From NCBI RefSeq assembly GCF_009649845.1, contig NZ_WJIE01000003.1:124001-188000 (forward strand): a DNA stretch of 64,000 bases, given 5' to 3'. Every line of letters starts with the position of its first letter. The first letter of the stretch is position 1. This document shows positions 43,744 to 55,247 of the stretch, piece by piece. The position numbers and the translations under genes were made by a program. This DNA is from Polyangium spumosum. GTDB lineage: Bacteria > Myxococcota_A > Polyangia > Polyangiales > Polyangiaceae. A model generated the notes under the pieces. The model did not search any database. It was not told the origin of the DNA and was given only the letters and a program-made list of their open reading frames with translations.

Positions 43744-44136
43744 CTAACAAGCGCCGGCGCAGCCGCGGACGCTGTGGAACCAGAGGCCACCCTGGCTCTC
43801 GCAGGTGTCGCGCTCGAGCTTGATGGTGCAGCAGCGCTTCGCGTCACCGCCGCAGACCTGCTCGACGGGGCCGCTCCGCAAGCAGCAGACCTCGGTGTCC
43901 TCGTCGAGCGGCACGTCCATCTTCGGCTTCTCGGGCGCCGATGGGAGCGAGACCGAGGGCGGCGCAGGCACGTCCATCGAAGGGAGCTCGGGCGCCTGGG
44001 GCATCTGCGGGAGCTGGACCTTCGGCGCCTGGGGCGCGTCGGGAATGGCGACGAGCTGGCAACCCAAGGGCCCTCCCGCGAGGGCAACCAGGACGAAGGG
44101 CACGCAGAGGGCGGCGAGATGGCGGAGCGACTTCAC
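43744..44136 (-). CDS. Cys-rich lipoprotein with Pro-rich linker
   Basis: A 130-residue hypothetical lipoprotein. I chose the GTG at 44136 because it opens a signal (SLRHLAALCVPFVLVALAG) with lipobox PLGC, and AAGGGG lies just upstream. A Pro/Gln/Leu-rich spacer with a repeated PxAPxxP pattern (about 35-80) follows. The compact C-terminal part contains nine or so cysteines (CCLRSG, VCGG, RCCTIK, CESQGG, CAGAC), suggesting a disulfide-stabilised periplasmic or surface domain. No family was recognised. It is divergent from the small gene at 44289, separated by about 150 bp without a recognisable promoter. Confidence 0.65.
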   Translation of the reverse strand: MKSLRHLAALCVPFVLVALAGGPLGCQLVAIPDAPQAPKVQLPQMPQAPELPSMDVPAPPSVSLPSAPEKPKMDVPLDEDTEVCCLRSGPVEQVCGGDAKRCCTIKLERDTCESQGGLWFHSVRGCAGAC

Positions 44137-44288
44137 GATCCCCTTGCATCGCCGAGGGACGGGCACCTCGGCCGACAGTTCAGGCAAGTTGTGTCTCACG
44201 AACGGGCTCCGGTGGCAAGATCCTGCACGCGACCCCTTCCGGCGCGGCCGAGGCGGCCCCAGGTGCAGGCGGGGAGGAGGCTCCACCC

Positions 44289-44465
44289 ATGCCGAACCAG
44301 GAGTACGGCCACGACCCGAAACGAACGGTGGGCGTGCGCCAGCGGGAGATGCAACACGGAGAGGCCGAGCGCGAGCGCGAGCGGCAACGCGCCGAGCCGA
44401 CGATCGACGAGCTCATCGAGGAGCACGACCCACGCTCGAGCGCCGAAGAATCGGAGGAGATCTAG
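44289..44465 (+). CDS. Small charged hypothetical protein
   Basis: A 58-residue protein, dominated by Arg and Glu and without hydrophobic segments. GGAGGAGG lies eight bases before the ATG, which is the main reason to believe it is translated. The sequence QHGEAERERERQRAEPTIDE suggests a helical, possibly partner-binding peptide. No family was recognised. The YwiC-like membrane protein gene follows 46 bp downstream on the same strand. Confidence 0.55.
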   Translation: MPNQEYGHDPKRTVGVRQREMQHGEAERERERQRAEPTIDELIEEHDPRSSAEESEEI

Positions 44466-44511
44466 CCAAAGGAGCCGCTCACGGCCGTTGCCAGCCGGGG
44501 CGCGGAGTGCG

Positions 44512-45324
44512 ATGGGAAGGAGCATGTCCTCGGCCCCGCTCGCCGCCTCGGCTCCTGCGCGTTCGCTCGCGCCGCGGGAGCATGGCGCTTACGGTCAGCT
44601 CGGCCTGCCGCTCGTGGCCGGCCTCGCCCTCGGCCGGCCGGGGATCGCGGCGTTTGGCCTCGCGATCGCGTGGGTGGCCGCGTTCCTCGCGCACGAGCCT
44701 CTGCTCGTCCTGCTCGGCCAGCGCGGCAAGAAGGCCCGCGCGCAGGACGGCCCGCGCGCGGCCAGCCGCCTCGCCGTGCTCGCCTGCGTGATGGTGCTCG
44801 CGGGCGTGGTCGGTTTGCTCTTCGCGCCGCCCGAGGCGAGGCTCGGGCTCGTCCCGCCGGCGCTGCTCGGGCTCGTGGTCATGGCGTTCGTCTGGCGGAA
44901 GGAAGAGAAGACGACGGCGGGGGAGATCGTCGCGGCGGCGGCGCTCTCGGGGGCGGGTTTTCCGGTGGCGCTTGCGGGCGGCGTCGCGGTGTTGCCCGCG
45001 GCGGTGGCCTGGATCGTGTGGACGACGGCGTTCCTCATGTCCACGCTCGCGGTGCGCGCCGTGATCGCGCGGGCGAAACACGAGGGGAGCGTGCTGCTCG
45101 TCGCCGCGTACGTCGTGACGATCGGCCTCGGCGCGGCGAGCGTGGTCCTCGCGCTCCGGGGCGTGCTCCCGCTCGGCGCGCCGATCGCGCTCGCGCCGTT
45201 CGTGATGCTCTCGCTCGGGGTCAGCGTGTTCCGGGTGCACACGCGGCATTTGCGCCGCATCGGGTGGGGGCTCATGGGCGCGTGCGTGGCGACGCTCGGG
45301 GTCCTCGTCGCCACGCTGCGCTAG
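44512..45324 (+). CDS. YwiC-like integral membrane protein
   Basis: A 270-residue protein with about eight hydrophobic segments, of the YwiC-like family. The family signature PREHGAYGQLGLPLVAGLALG lies just after a short N-terminal tail. The cytoplasmic loop QRGKKARAQDGPRA and a second basic loop near WRKEEKTT alternate with the helices. Bacillus YwiC lies near nitrate respiration genes, but the biochemical role of the family is unknown and there are no such genes here. The ATG at 44512 has GGAG 4 nt upstream. The ATG at 44524 is also possible, though its AAGGAG is only one base away. It converges on the zinc-ribbon protein gene with a 12-bp gap. Confidence 0.8.
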   Translation: MGRSMSSAPLAASAPARSLAPREHGAYGQLGLPLVAGLALGRPGIAAFGLAIAWVAAFLAHEPLLVLLGQRGKKARAQDGPRAASRLAVLACVMVLAGVVGLLFAPPEARLGLVPPALLGLVVMAFVWRKEEKTTAGEIVAAAALSGAGFPVALAGGVAVLPAAVAWIVWTTAFLMSTLAVRAVIARAKHEGSVLLVAAYVVTIGLGAASVVLALRGVLPLGAPIALAPFVMLSLGVSVFRVHTRHLRRIGWGLMGACVATLGVLVATLR

Positions 45325-45336
45325 GCGTCGGGCGGG

Positions 45337-45948
45337 CTAGTTTTCCTGGCAATCGAGCTTCTGCGTGCTGCACTGCGTATCGAGGCAGGCCTGGCAATCG
45401 GCCGGCGTCGCGACGCCCGTGCAGAAAGAGTTGTCCTGGCATACGGCCGCGCAGACGTCCTGGCAGGCGCATTGCTTGAGCGCCTGGAACGCCGTGAGGG
45501 CCGGGCCTTCGCAGACGTCGACGTCCGTCGTGCCCAGCGTGGACAGGCCCATCGCGCAGGAAATACACGCCCCGCCGTCGCCCGCGTCCGGCTCGTCCCA
45601 GGCCTTGCCGTCGACGCCGTCGCAGTTCTGATCGATCCCGTCGCCCTTCGGATCCTCGGCGCCCGGGTGGATGTCCCTGTTCGTATCGTCGCAATCGCTG
45701 TTGCCGTAGTCGTTGCAGGCCGGGACGCCGTCGCCGTCGGCGTCCACGCTCGACTCGCACGGGGGCAGGCCATAACAAGCCATGAGCGTGACGGCCATCG
45801 CCCCGCCCGTCGCCAGGGCCGCGAGGCTCTTCCCGAGGCCCGCGAGCGCCGAGGGCGCCCCGCTCGTGGCCACGGCCGCGCCGCAGTGGGGGCAGCTCGA
45901 GGCCGATCCGGGGACGAAGCCTTCACAAGATACGCAACTCTTCAACAT
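45337..45948 (-). CDS. Zinc-ribbon, single-TM protein with MopE-like Asp-rich metal-binding motif
   Basis: A 203-residue protein. It begins MLKSCVSCEGF with a paired-Cys zinc ribbon (CVSC ... CPHC, residues 5-22). A membrane helix follows (about 45-62), and then an exported Asp-rich segment (VDADGDGVPACND, DCDDTNRDIHPGAED, GIDQNCDGVDG) that matches the putative metal/calcium-binding repeats of MopE-type proteins common in myxobacteria. The C-terminal third holds ten or so Cys in paired spacing (CACQDVCAAVCQ, CQACLDTQC), likely disulfides. An upstream in-frame GTG (45972) has no better ribosome-binding site, and the ribbon makes a natural N-terminus. The role is unknown. Confidence 0.75.
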   Translation of the reverse strand: MLKSCVSCEGFVPGSASSCPHCGAAVATSGAPSALAGLGKSLAALATGGAMAVTLMACYGLPPCESSVDADGDGVPACNDYGNSDCDDTNRDIHPGAEDPKGDGIDQNCDGVDGKAWDEPDAGDGGACISCAMGLSTLGTTDVDVCEGPALTAFQALKQCACQDVCAAVCQDNSFCTGVATPADCQACLDTQCSTQKLDCQEN

Positions 45949-46030
45949 GCAAGGAAGAATGTCATGAGCCACGCGGAGGAGGCAAGCGGAACGCGGCGTG
46001 CCGCGCCGGGCTCGGCTCCGCCGCTCGTGC

Positions 46031-46059
46031 TTGACGGCCCGGCGGGGTTCTTCTTTATT
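46031..46059 (+). promoter_or_regulatory. Putative sigma-70 promoter of the hybrid kinase gene
   Basis: TTGACG (46031-46036) and TTTATT (46054-46059) are separated by exactly 17 bp in the only AT-rich spot of the divergent gap. The predicted start lies about 45 nt before the ATG at 46110. The -35 matches well and the -10 only partly. Confidence 0.45.
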
Positions 46060-46109
46060 GGACCTTCCCCCCTCGCCGATCGTCCCCGATCCGAAAGAGG
46101 GGACGCACC

Positions 46110-49514
<3,405 letters not shown>

Positions 49515-49546
49515 GGCGCAAAACGGTGGTACCCTCTGCCCCCGCC

Positions 49547-50779
49547 ATGCCCCTCCGCCGCGTCCCCGTGATCCCCGACGAATACTTCCCCGCCTATGTC
49601 GTCTGGGAGCTCACCCTCCGCTGCGATCAGCCCTGCGCCCATTGTGGATCACGCGCCGGGGGGCCGCGGACGACCGAGCTCGGGACGGCGGAGGCGCTCG
49701 GCGTCGTCCGGCAATTGAAGGAGCGCGGCGCGCGGGAGGTCGTGCTCATCGGCGGCGAGGCGTACCTGCACGAGGGTTTCCTCGAAATCGTCCGGGCCCT
49801 GCGTGAGGCGGGCATCCGGCCGACGATGACCACGGGCGGCCGCGGGATCGACGCGCCGCTCGCGCGGGCCATGAAAGACGCCGGGCTGCACAGCGTCTCG
49901 GTGAGCGTCGACGGGCTCGCGCCCGCGCACGACCTCATCCGGCGCGCGAAATCGAGCTTCGAGAGCGCCACGCGCGCGATCGGCCACCTGCGCGGGGCGG
50001 GGCTGCTCGTCGCGGCGAACACGAACGTCAATCGTGTCAATCGGGGTGACCTCGAGCCGCTCTACGAGCACCTCCGGGCCCAGGGCATCGTCGCCTGGCA
50101 GGTCCAGATCACGGCGGCCCTCGGCCGCGCCGCGGATCGCCCGGACATGCTCCTGCAGCCGTACGATCTGCTCGACCTCGTGCCGCGCGTGGCCGCGCTG
50201 AAGCGCCGCGCCTTTCGTGACGGCATCACGCTGATGCCCGGCAACAACCTCGGCTACTTCGGGCCCGAGGAGGCGCTCTTGCGCTCGGTGAAGGAGGGCG
50301 GGCGCGACCATTTCGTGGGTTGTCAGGCGGGAAAACGTGTCCTCGGCATCGAATCCGACGGCGCGGTGAAGGGTTGCCCGTCCTTGCAGAGCACCCCGTA
50401 CGTCGGCGGCTCTTTACGCGAGCGCCCCCTCGGCGTGATCTGGGACGAAGCGCCGGCCCTCGCCTTCGCGCGCCATCGCACGCCGGACGACCTCTGGGGA
50501 TTCTGCCGCGCCTGCCCCTTCGCCGAGGTCTGCATGGGCGGCTGCACGTTCACCGCGCACGCGCTCTTCGGGCGCCCCGGCAACAACCCATATTGCCATT
50601 TCCGCGCCCGCACCCTCGCCGCCGAGGGCAAACGCGAGCGCCTCGTCCCCGCCGCGCCCGCCGAGGGAAGACCCTTCGATCACGGCCTGTTCGAGCTCGT
50701 CCTCGAGAGCACGGACGCCCCCGAAAGCGCGCCGCTCGGCCCGCCGGAGAGGCTCGTGCAGATCACGCGGCGGCCGTGA
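49547..50779 (+). CDS. Radical SAM/SPASM protein of unknown substrate
   Basis: A 410-residue iron-sulfur enzyme. The SAM-cluster motif CDQPCAHC (Cys26, 30, 33) is followed by VVLIGGEAYLHEGF and a SVSVDGL block typical of the SPASM subfamily. The C-terminal SPASM region carries further cluster ligands (VGCQAGKRVLGIESDG, CPSL, CRACPFAEVCMGGC). Family members modify ribosomal peptides or act in haem and cofactor synthesis. I found no precursor peptide or maturation partner beside it, so the substrate is open. It follows the hybrid kinase by 32 bp on the same strand and may be co-transcribed. The start at 49547 lacks a strong Shine-Dalgarno sequence but is the natural domain start. It converges on the small toxin-like gene. 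Confidence 0.85.
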   Translation: MPLRRVPVIPDEYFPAYVVWELTLRCDQPCAHCGSRAGGPRTTELGTAEALGVVRQLKERGAREVVLIGGEAYLHEGFLEIVRALREAGIRPTMTTGGRGIDAPLARAMKDAGLHSVSVSVDGLAPAHDLIRRAKSSFESATRAIGHLRGAGLLVAANTNVNRVNRGDLEPLYEHLRAQGIVAWQVQITAALGRAADRPDMLLQPYDLLDLVPRVAALKRRAFRDGITLMPGNNLGYFGPEEALLRSVKEGGRDHFVGCQAGKRVLGIESDGAVKGCPSLQSTPYVGGSLRERPLGVIWDEAPALAFARHRTPDDLWGFCRACPFAEVCMGGCTFTAHALFGRPGNNPYCHFRARTLAAEGKRERLVPAAPAEGRPFDHGLFELVLESTDAPESAPLGPPERLVQITRRP

Positions 50780-50803
50780 AGGCTTCGGGGGGCGGGGTCG
50801 TGG

Positions 50804-51052
50804 CTATCGCGCTCTGACGACGTTGAGCACGATCAGCTTGTGCGCAGCGCGGTCGACGTATGCATACGCGACGGCTCCGCGGACGTTGATGCTGATCCAG
50901 TCCGGCGTATCAGCGCGAGTCCTTCTGATATCCCCGCTGCCATCTGCGGCCGCCGCGTAGACGGCCGTGCATATCGCTTGCGCAACCGCCTTGTCCAGGT
51001 TGCGGACCTGGACGTCGTGCACACGCCGCCAGACGACCTCGAACGGCTTCAC
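50804..51052 (-). CDS. Putative RelE/ParE-type toxin
   Basis: An 82-residue protein with the shape of RelE/ParE-superfamily toxins: an N-terminal strand and basic helices (FEVVWRRVHDVQVRNLDKAV), a helical hairpin, and a C-terminal sheet (WISINVRGAVAYAYVD, LIVLNVVRAR) in the place where these toxins have Rxx-V-Y-xxD-xxxxI-xV-xxR. It starts with GTG, 3 nt after the TAG of the upstream 71-codon gene, with no good ribosome-binding site of its own, so it is probably translated by coupling. That arrangement (small acidic partner first, basic toxin second) is typical of type II toxin-antitoxin pairs. The call is by pattern only; a small unrelated protein is the alternative. Confidence 0.55.
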   Translation of the reverse strand: MKPFEVVWRRVHDVQVRNLDKAVAQAICTAVYAAAADGSGDIRRTRADTPDWISINVRGAVAYAYVDRAAHKLIVLNVVRAR

Positions 51053-51055
51053 GAA

Positions 51056-51271
51056 CTACGGACCGATGCCAAGATCGGCGACGAATTCTTCGTGCCCGAT
51101 CCAGTCGTCAGCGGTGCGCAGAATCCATTGCAAGGACTCGAACTCCTCGTCGGTCACCGGATCCAGCGGAGCACACGCGACGGCAGCGACGAGAGGGTGG
51201 GTGGCCTGCACCCCACTCTTCGACGCGGGCTCGTCCGCCTCGTCTCTCGCCAGGTCCCTCGCCGTCGTCAT
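51056..51271 (-). CDS. Putative antitoxin (acidic partner of the RelE/ParE-like gene)
   Basis: A 71-residue acidic protein, starting at an ATG with GGAGG five bases upstream. No helix-turn-helix or ribbon-helix-helix DNA-binding motif is evident. The C-terminal half (DPVTDEEFESLQWILRTADD, then WIGHEEF) is an acidic helix of the kind antitoxins use to wrap a toxin. The stop lies 3 nt from the toxin-like start. Upstream are an inverted repeat (51373-51394) and a long array of palindromic repeats that may be its operator region. The assignment rests on size, charge, order and coupling, not on a family match. Confidence 0.5.
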   Translation of the reverse strand: MTTARDLARDEADEPASKSGVQATHPLVAAVACAPLDPVTDEEFESLQWILRTADDWIGHEEFVADLGIGP

Positions 51272-51372
51272 GCTGCCTCCGCTGCGTCGTTGTCCACCTC
51301 TGTACCAGAGTTGGTCCGAGTTTTCCACCCGCTCGCACACGTAGACGCGTGCAAGTGCATACCACGGGACGA

Positions 51373-51394
51373 GACGGACGGACGTTCGTCCGTC
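51373..51394. repeat. Inverted repeat upstream of the putative antitoxin
   Basis: GACGGACG (51373-51380) and CGTCCGTC (51387-51394) are perfect complements around a 6-nt spacer. The half site shares the core GGACG with the palindromic array that starts 33 bp further on. It lies about 100 bp upstream of the putative antitoxin start and may be an operator. Confidence 0.5.
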
Positions 51395-51427
51395 GACACA
51401 CATGGCCGACACTTCGTCCTCCGGGTA

Positions 51428-51720
51428 GGACGATCTCGTCCTCTGGCAGGACGATCTCATCCCCCTGATGGGCGACCTCATCCTCTGGCAGGACGATCTC
51501 GTGCCCCTGGGCAGGACGACCTCGTCCCCCGGGCAGGACGATCTCGTCCCCTGGCAGGACGATCTCATCCCCCTGGCAGGACGACCTCGTCCCCGGGTAG
51601 GACGACCTCATCCTCTGGCGGGACGATCTCATCCCCCGGGTAGGACGATCTCCTCCTCTGGCAGGACGAGGTCGTCCCCCGGGTAGGACGACCTCGTCCC
51701 CGTCGTCGACGACCTCGTCC
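51428..51720. repeat. Tandem array of about 13 palindromic 21-23-bp units
   Basis: Thirteen full units and a terminal partial one begin at 51428, 51449, 51470, 51491, 51514, 51536, 51557, 51579, 51600, 51621, 51643, 51664, 51686 and 51707. Each starts GGACGAYCTCRTCC or close to it, a 14-bp dyad (GGACGA-NN-TCGTCC). Six units are perfect (those at 51428, 51514, 51536, 51579, 51664 and 51686). A variable CTGGCA/CGGGTA connector completes the unit. Lengths alternate between 21, 22 and 23 bp, so no single reading frame runs through as a clean protein repeat. The period is about two helical turns. The array ends exactly at the stop of the upstream gene (51721) and leads into the putative toxin-antitoxin gene pair. 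Confidence 0.9.
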
Positions 51721-52830
51721 TCACGGCATCGGCGGAGGCACCAGCGGACCGAGCGCGCGAAGCTCGTCCTCGAGGAACGATTCGACCCCCCGCCGCGCGT
51801 CCTTCCCCGCCCCCTCGTCCCCGAGGTCCGCGGCGAACGCGTCGTGCCGCAATGCGAGCTCGCTCCGCCGCACGTACGAAGGATCCGACCGCAGCGCCGC
51901 CGCCCACGTTATGCCGAGCGCCGCTTCACGTTGCTTCTTGTCGAGCGTGTGTTTCTTCGCGAGCACCACCTTGCCCCCCACGTTCACCGCCGTGATCGCC
52001 TCCGTGCGGTGATTCATGGGCAACGTCAGCTTCGCCGCCGCGACCGCGAGCAGGTCGCTCGACTCCTTTTCCCCCTCCAGCACCCAGCGAATCCCGTCCA
52101 CGCACGGCGCGCCGAACGCCCGCGCCGCCTCGATACGCTGCCGCGCCTCCCCGTGCGCCGCCGTGATCTCCTCGGCCGGCAAGGACGTCTTTTTGCCGAT
52201 CAAGAGGACCGCCTGCTCCTCACGCGGGTCGACCCCCTCCAGCATCGCCGCGTAAAACGCGCCCCGCAAGACCGCCCGCGCGATCTTCGGCGGCAAACCC
52301 TCCGGCACCTCGAGCGCCTCCGCCTTCACGGGCTCCTCCTTCGAGAGCGCCTGCTCGTCCTCCTCGGGCAATCCGAGCGACGCGATGAAGCAGCCGCATT
52401 GCGACTTCGCCTCCATCTGGAACGAGCCCGTCGCCCCGAGCACGGCCGTGAGCGCGCGCGCGGCGAACCCCCCGAACGACTTCACCCGCGCCACGTCCTT
52501 CTCGCTCGGCTTCGTCGTGAAGAGCGAGCGCACGCCCCGCGCCCCGCCTTCGAGCGAGATCCCCTCGTCGATCACGTCGGCCATCGCGAGCCACCGCGGC
52601 GGCTGGATCGGGGCCATCGCGGCCGCCATCTTCACGAGCCACGTGTCCCACGCGCCGAGGTGCTCCGGCGGCGCCCCACGCGCGGCCGCCTGCAGCGCAG
52701 GCGCGCGCCGCTTCGCGAGCGCACGCAAGGTGCCGTCGTCGAGGCGGGCGGTCGAGGCAATCGCAAAAAACACGTCGTCGCAAAGGCTGCGCGCGGCGTT
52801 CACCAGGCAGATGTTCGGCGGTAGGGCCAC
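51721..52830 (-). CDS. Hypothetical protein
   Basis: A 369-residue soluble protein that I do not recognise. It is mainly helical, without signal peptide or membrane segments. One early stretch is Cys-bearing (CLVNAARSLCDDVFFAI). A Glu-rich region lies near 155-180 (LPEEDEQALSKEEPVKAEAL), and a basic helix near the end (KKHTLDKKQREAALGITW). Cys and Gly at QCGCFIASLG are near 145. The coding bias fits the neighbours, so it looks native. Its stop lies directly against the palindromic repeat array, which therefore occupies its 3' flank. The upstream neighbour on the same strand is an alpha/beta hydrolase, 81 bp away. Confidence 0.7.
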   Translation of the reverse strand: MALPPNICLVNAARSLCDDVFFAIASTARLDDGTLRALAKRRAPALQAAARGAPPEHLGAWDTWLVKMAAAMAPIQPPRWLAMADVIDEGISLEGGARGVRSLFTTKPSEKDVARVKSFGGFAARALTAVLGATGSFQMEAKSQCGCFIASLGLPEEDEQALSKEEPVKAEALEVPEGLPPKIARAVLRGAFYAAMLEGVDPREEQAVLLIGKKTSLPAEEITAAHGEARQRIEAARAFGAPCVDGIRWVLEGEKESSDLLAVAAAKLTLPMNHRTEAITAVNVGGKVVLAKKHTLDKKQREAALGITWAAALRSDPSYVRRSELALRHDAFAADLGDEGAGKDARRGVESFLEDELRALGPLVPPPMP

Positions 52831-52911
52831 GGCCGAGGTTTTATCAGAACGACCGGCCGCTCGAAAGCAGGGAAACCCGCCTCGGGAGGGAGGCGCGCCG
52901 ACCCGATCGGC

Positions 52912-53694
52912 TCACGGCCGGTGGGCGGCGAGGAAGGCTTGCAAGAGCGCGGCCGTCTCGCGCGGTCGCTCGACCTGCACGTAGTGCCCCGGCCCGGGCA
53001 GGTAGGCGAAACGAGCGCCGCGGACCTTCGAGACGATCTCGCCCTTCAGCGCGGCAGGCGGCAAGAAGGGATCGTCGGTGCCCACGACGAGCAGCGGCGC
53101 CTTGATCTGCCCGAGCACGTCGGAAAACCCGCCCGTGCGCCACACGTCGAACGAGAGCCGCACGGCCGCAGGCAACGTGCGCGCACCGTCGTCGAGCAGG
53201 CGCTCGAGCGAGGCGGGCGCGAGCTCCTTGCAGGCGAGGCCGAGGATCGTCCGCTGCGCGTCGCGGTTGCCGCCGGCGCTCGAGAAGAGGCCGATCGCCT
53301 CGGGGGGCAGCGGCGCGCCGCTCGCGGGCACGGGGCAAAGCAGCACGACGCCGTTCACGCGATCGGCGTGGTGGGCGGCGAGCCACTGGGCGATCTGGCC
53401 GCCCATGCTGTGGCCGACGACGGTGAAGGACTTGATGCCCTCGGCGTCCGCGATCGAGAGGACATCGTCCGCATAACGCTTGATCGAGTAGCCCTCCTCG
53501 GGTTTGTCGGACTGGCCCGCGCCGCGCAGGTCGGGCACGATGATGCGCAAGCCGTCGCGCTCGAGGTGCTCGAGCAGGTCGTCGTGGACCGCGCCCGAGA
53601 CCATCCAGCCGTGGACGAGGAACACCACCTCGGGGCCCTCCCCGAAGCTGCGGTAAGCGATCTTGATTCCGTCGTTCGCCTGCGTGACGTGCAT
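52912..53694 (-). CDS. Alpha/beta hydrolase
   Basis: A 260-residue cytoplasmic hydrolase. Residues about 24-35 hold the oxyanion strand VVFLVHGW. The nucleophile elbow is GHSMGG, the acid is probably Asp in VGTDDPFLPP, and the catalytic His is in GPGHYVQVE near the end. The order matches haloperoxidase/esterase/meta-cleavage-type hydrolases, so the substrate cannot be named. I chose the ATG at 53694 because GGAGGA lies seven bases upstream and the fold starts there; an earlier in-frame start adds nine residues. It lies downstream of the transhydrogenase gene on the same strand, with about 110 bp between. Confidence 0.88.
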   Translation of the reverse strand: MHVTQANDGIKIAYRSFGEGPEVVFLVHGWMVSGAVHDDLLEHLERDGLRIIVPDLRGAGQSDKPEEGYSIKRYADDVLSIADAEGIKSFTVVGHSMGGQIAQWLAAHHADRVNGVVLLCPVPASGAPLPPEAIGLFSSAGGNRDAQRTILGLACKELAPASLERLLDDGARTLPAAVRLSFDVWRTGGFSDVLGQIKAPLLVVGTDDPFLPPAALKGEIVSKVRGARFAYLPGPGHYVQVERPRETAALLQAFLAAHRP

Positions 53695-53804
53695 GGGTCT
53701 CTCCTCCGCTCGAAGAGACACCTTATGCGCCCCTCGCCCCGCGACTCAAGAGCGAATGCGCGTGCCGTGGCGAACAGCGCCGCGGCGCGGAGGACGAACC
53801 CGCC

Positions 53805-55199
53805 TCAAAACACCCGGTTCAGCCCGTTCAGCGCCGCCACGCGGTACGCCTCGGCCATCGTCGGGTAGTTGAACGTGGTGTTCACGAAATACAGGAGGCT
53901 GTTCGCCTTGCCCTCCTGCGACATGATCGCCTGGCCGATGTGGATGATCTCGCTCGCGTTGTCCCCGAAGCAATGCACGCCGAGCAGCTCCAGCGTCTCG
54001 CGGTGGAACAGGATCTTGAGCATCCCCACGGTCCGCCCCGTGATCTGCGCGCGGGCGAGCGACTTGAACTGCGCGTGGCCCACCTCGTAGGGGATCCCCG
54101 CCTTCGTCAACTCACGCTCGGTCCGGCCCACGGAGGAGATCTCGGGCGAGGTATAGATGCCCGTCGGGATGTCCTCGACGAGCCTCGTCTCGAGCCGGCC
54201 CTCGACGAGGTGCGTCGCGGCGAAGCGGCCCTGATCGTAGGCCGCGCTCGCGAGCGAGGGGAAACCCACGATGTCGCCCACCGCGTAGATGTGCGGCACG
54301 GACGTCTGGTAGGCCTCGTTCACCTTGATGTTGCCGCGAGAATCGAGGGGGACCCCGAGGTCCTCGAGCCCCATCCCATTCGAATTGCCCGTGCGCCCGT
54401 TCGCCCAGAGCAGGACGTCGGCCTTGATCTTCTTGCCGCTCTTGAGGTGCAGGACCACGCCGTCGTCCTGGCCCTCCACCCGCTCGTACTCCTCGTTGTG
54501 CCGGATGAGGCAGCCCATGTCGCGCAGGTGATACGCGAGCGCGTCGACGATCTCGTCGTCGAGGAACGAGAGCAGTTTGTCGCGGGTATTGATGAGGTTC
54601 AGCTTCACGCCGAGCATGCGGAACATGCTCCCCCACTCGCAGCCGATGACGCCCGCGCCATACACGATCATCGACTGCGGCATCTCCTCCATCCCGAGGA
54701 TCGTGTCGGAGTCGTAGACGCGCGGATGCGTGAAATCGACGTCCGGCGGGTGATACGGCCGCGAGCCGGCGGCGATGATGAACGCCTTGGCCGTGAGGAC
54801 GTCGACCGCGCCCTTCGGCTGCCCGACCTCGACGGTGTTCGCGTCGAGGAAACGGGCGCGGCCCTCGACGACCTCGACCTTGTTGCGCTCGTAGAACGTC
54901 TGCCGCATGTCGGTCTGGCGCGCGATGACGCTGCCCGCCGTGCGGGTGAGGTCGCCGAACGAGGGCTGCGCGTCGGGGCTCGCCCGGAACCCAGGGACGT
55001 GGCGCATCTCCACGAAGCGCTGGATCGCGTGGCGAAGCGCCTTCGAAGGGATGGTGGCCGTGTGCGTGCAAGCGCCCCCGACCAGGTGGCGCTGGTCGAC
55101 GACGCAGACGCTGCGGCCCTCCTTGGCGCACTTCATCGCCGCCCCTTCCCCGCCGGGGCCGCTGCCGATCACGATGACGTCGAATGCTCGCGAGCTCAT
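53805..55199 (-). CDS. sthA: Soluble pyridine nucleotide transhydrogenase
   Basis: A 464-residue FAD-dependent enzyme that balances NADPH and NADH in the cytoplasm. The FAD-binding loop [11 protein letters not shown] lies at 12-22. In place of the redox disulfide of lipoamide dehydrogenases, the sequence reads [16 protein letters not shown] with only one Cys, as in SthA. The NAD(P) loop is [13 protein letters not shown] (about 178-190), the second FAD block is [16 protein letters not shown], and the dimer-domain end is [20 protein letters not shown]. Length and motif set match E. coli SthA closely, so the assignment is firm. It stands alone, with folC upstream on the same strand 48 bp away. 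Confidence 0.96.
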   Translation of the reverse strand: MSSRAFDVIVIGSGPGGEGAAMKCAKEGRSVCVVDQRHLVGGACTHTATIPSKALRHAIQRFVEMRHVPGFRASPDAQPSFGDLTRTAGSVIARQTDMRQTFYERNKVEVVEGRARFLDANTVEVGQPKGAVDVLTAKAFIIAAGSRPYHPPDVDFTHPRVYDSDTILGMEEMPQSMIVYGAGVIGCEWGSMFRMLGVKLNLINTRDKLLSFLDDEIVDALAYHLRDMGCLIRHNEEYERVEGQDDGVVLHLKSGKKIKADVLLWANGRTGNSNGMGLEDLGVPLDSRGNIKVNEAYQTSVPHIYAVGDIVGFPSLASAAYDQGRFAATHLVEGRLETRLVEDIPTGIYTSPEISSVGRTERELTKAGIPYEVGHAQFKSLARAQITGRTVGMLKILFHRETLELLGVHCFGDNASEIIHIGQAIMSQEGKANSLLYFVNTTFNYPTMAEAYRVAALNGLNRVF

Positions 55200-55247
55200 C
55201 GGCGCGCACTCTACGCCGCGCCGGCAAATCTCGCAACGAAGCGGCTC

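Noticed and set aside
44213-44227. Sigma-54-like sequence TGGCAAGATCCTGCA
   Set aside because: Spacing between GG and GC is one base too short, and no activator or other support is present.
51428-51720. CRISPR array
   Set aside because: Repeats are contiguous with no unique spacers, and no cas genes are nearby.
51428-51720. Coding repeat protein across the palindromic array
   Set aside because: Unit lengths of 21, 22 and 23 bp shift the frame repeatedly; no domain or consistent peptide repeat results.
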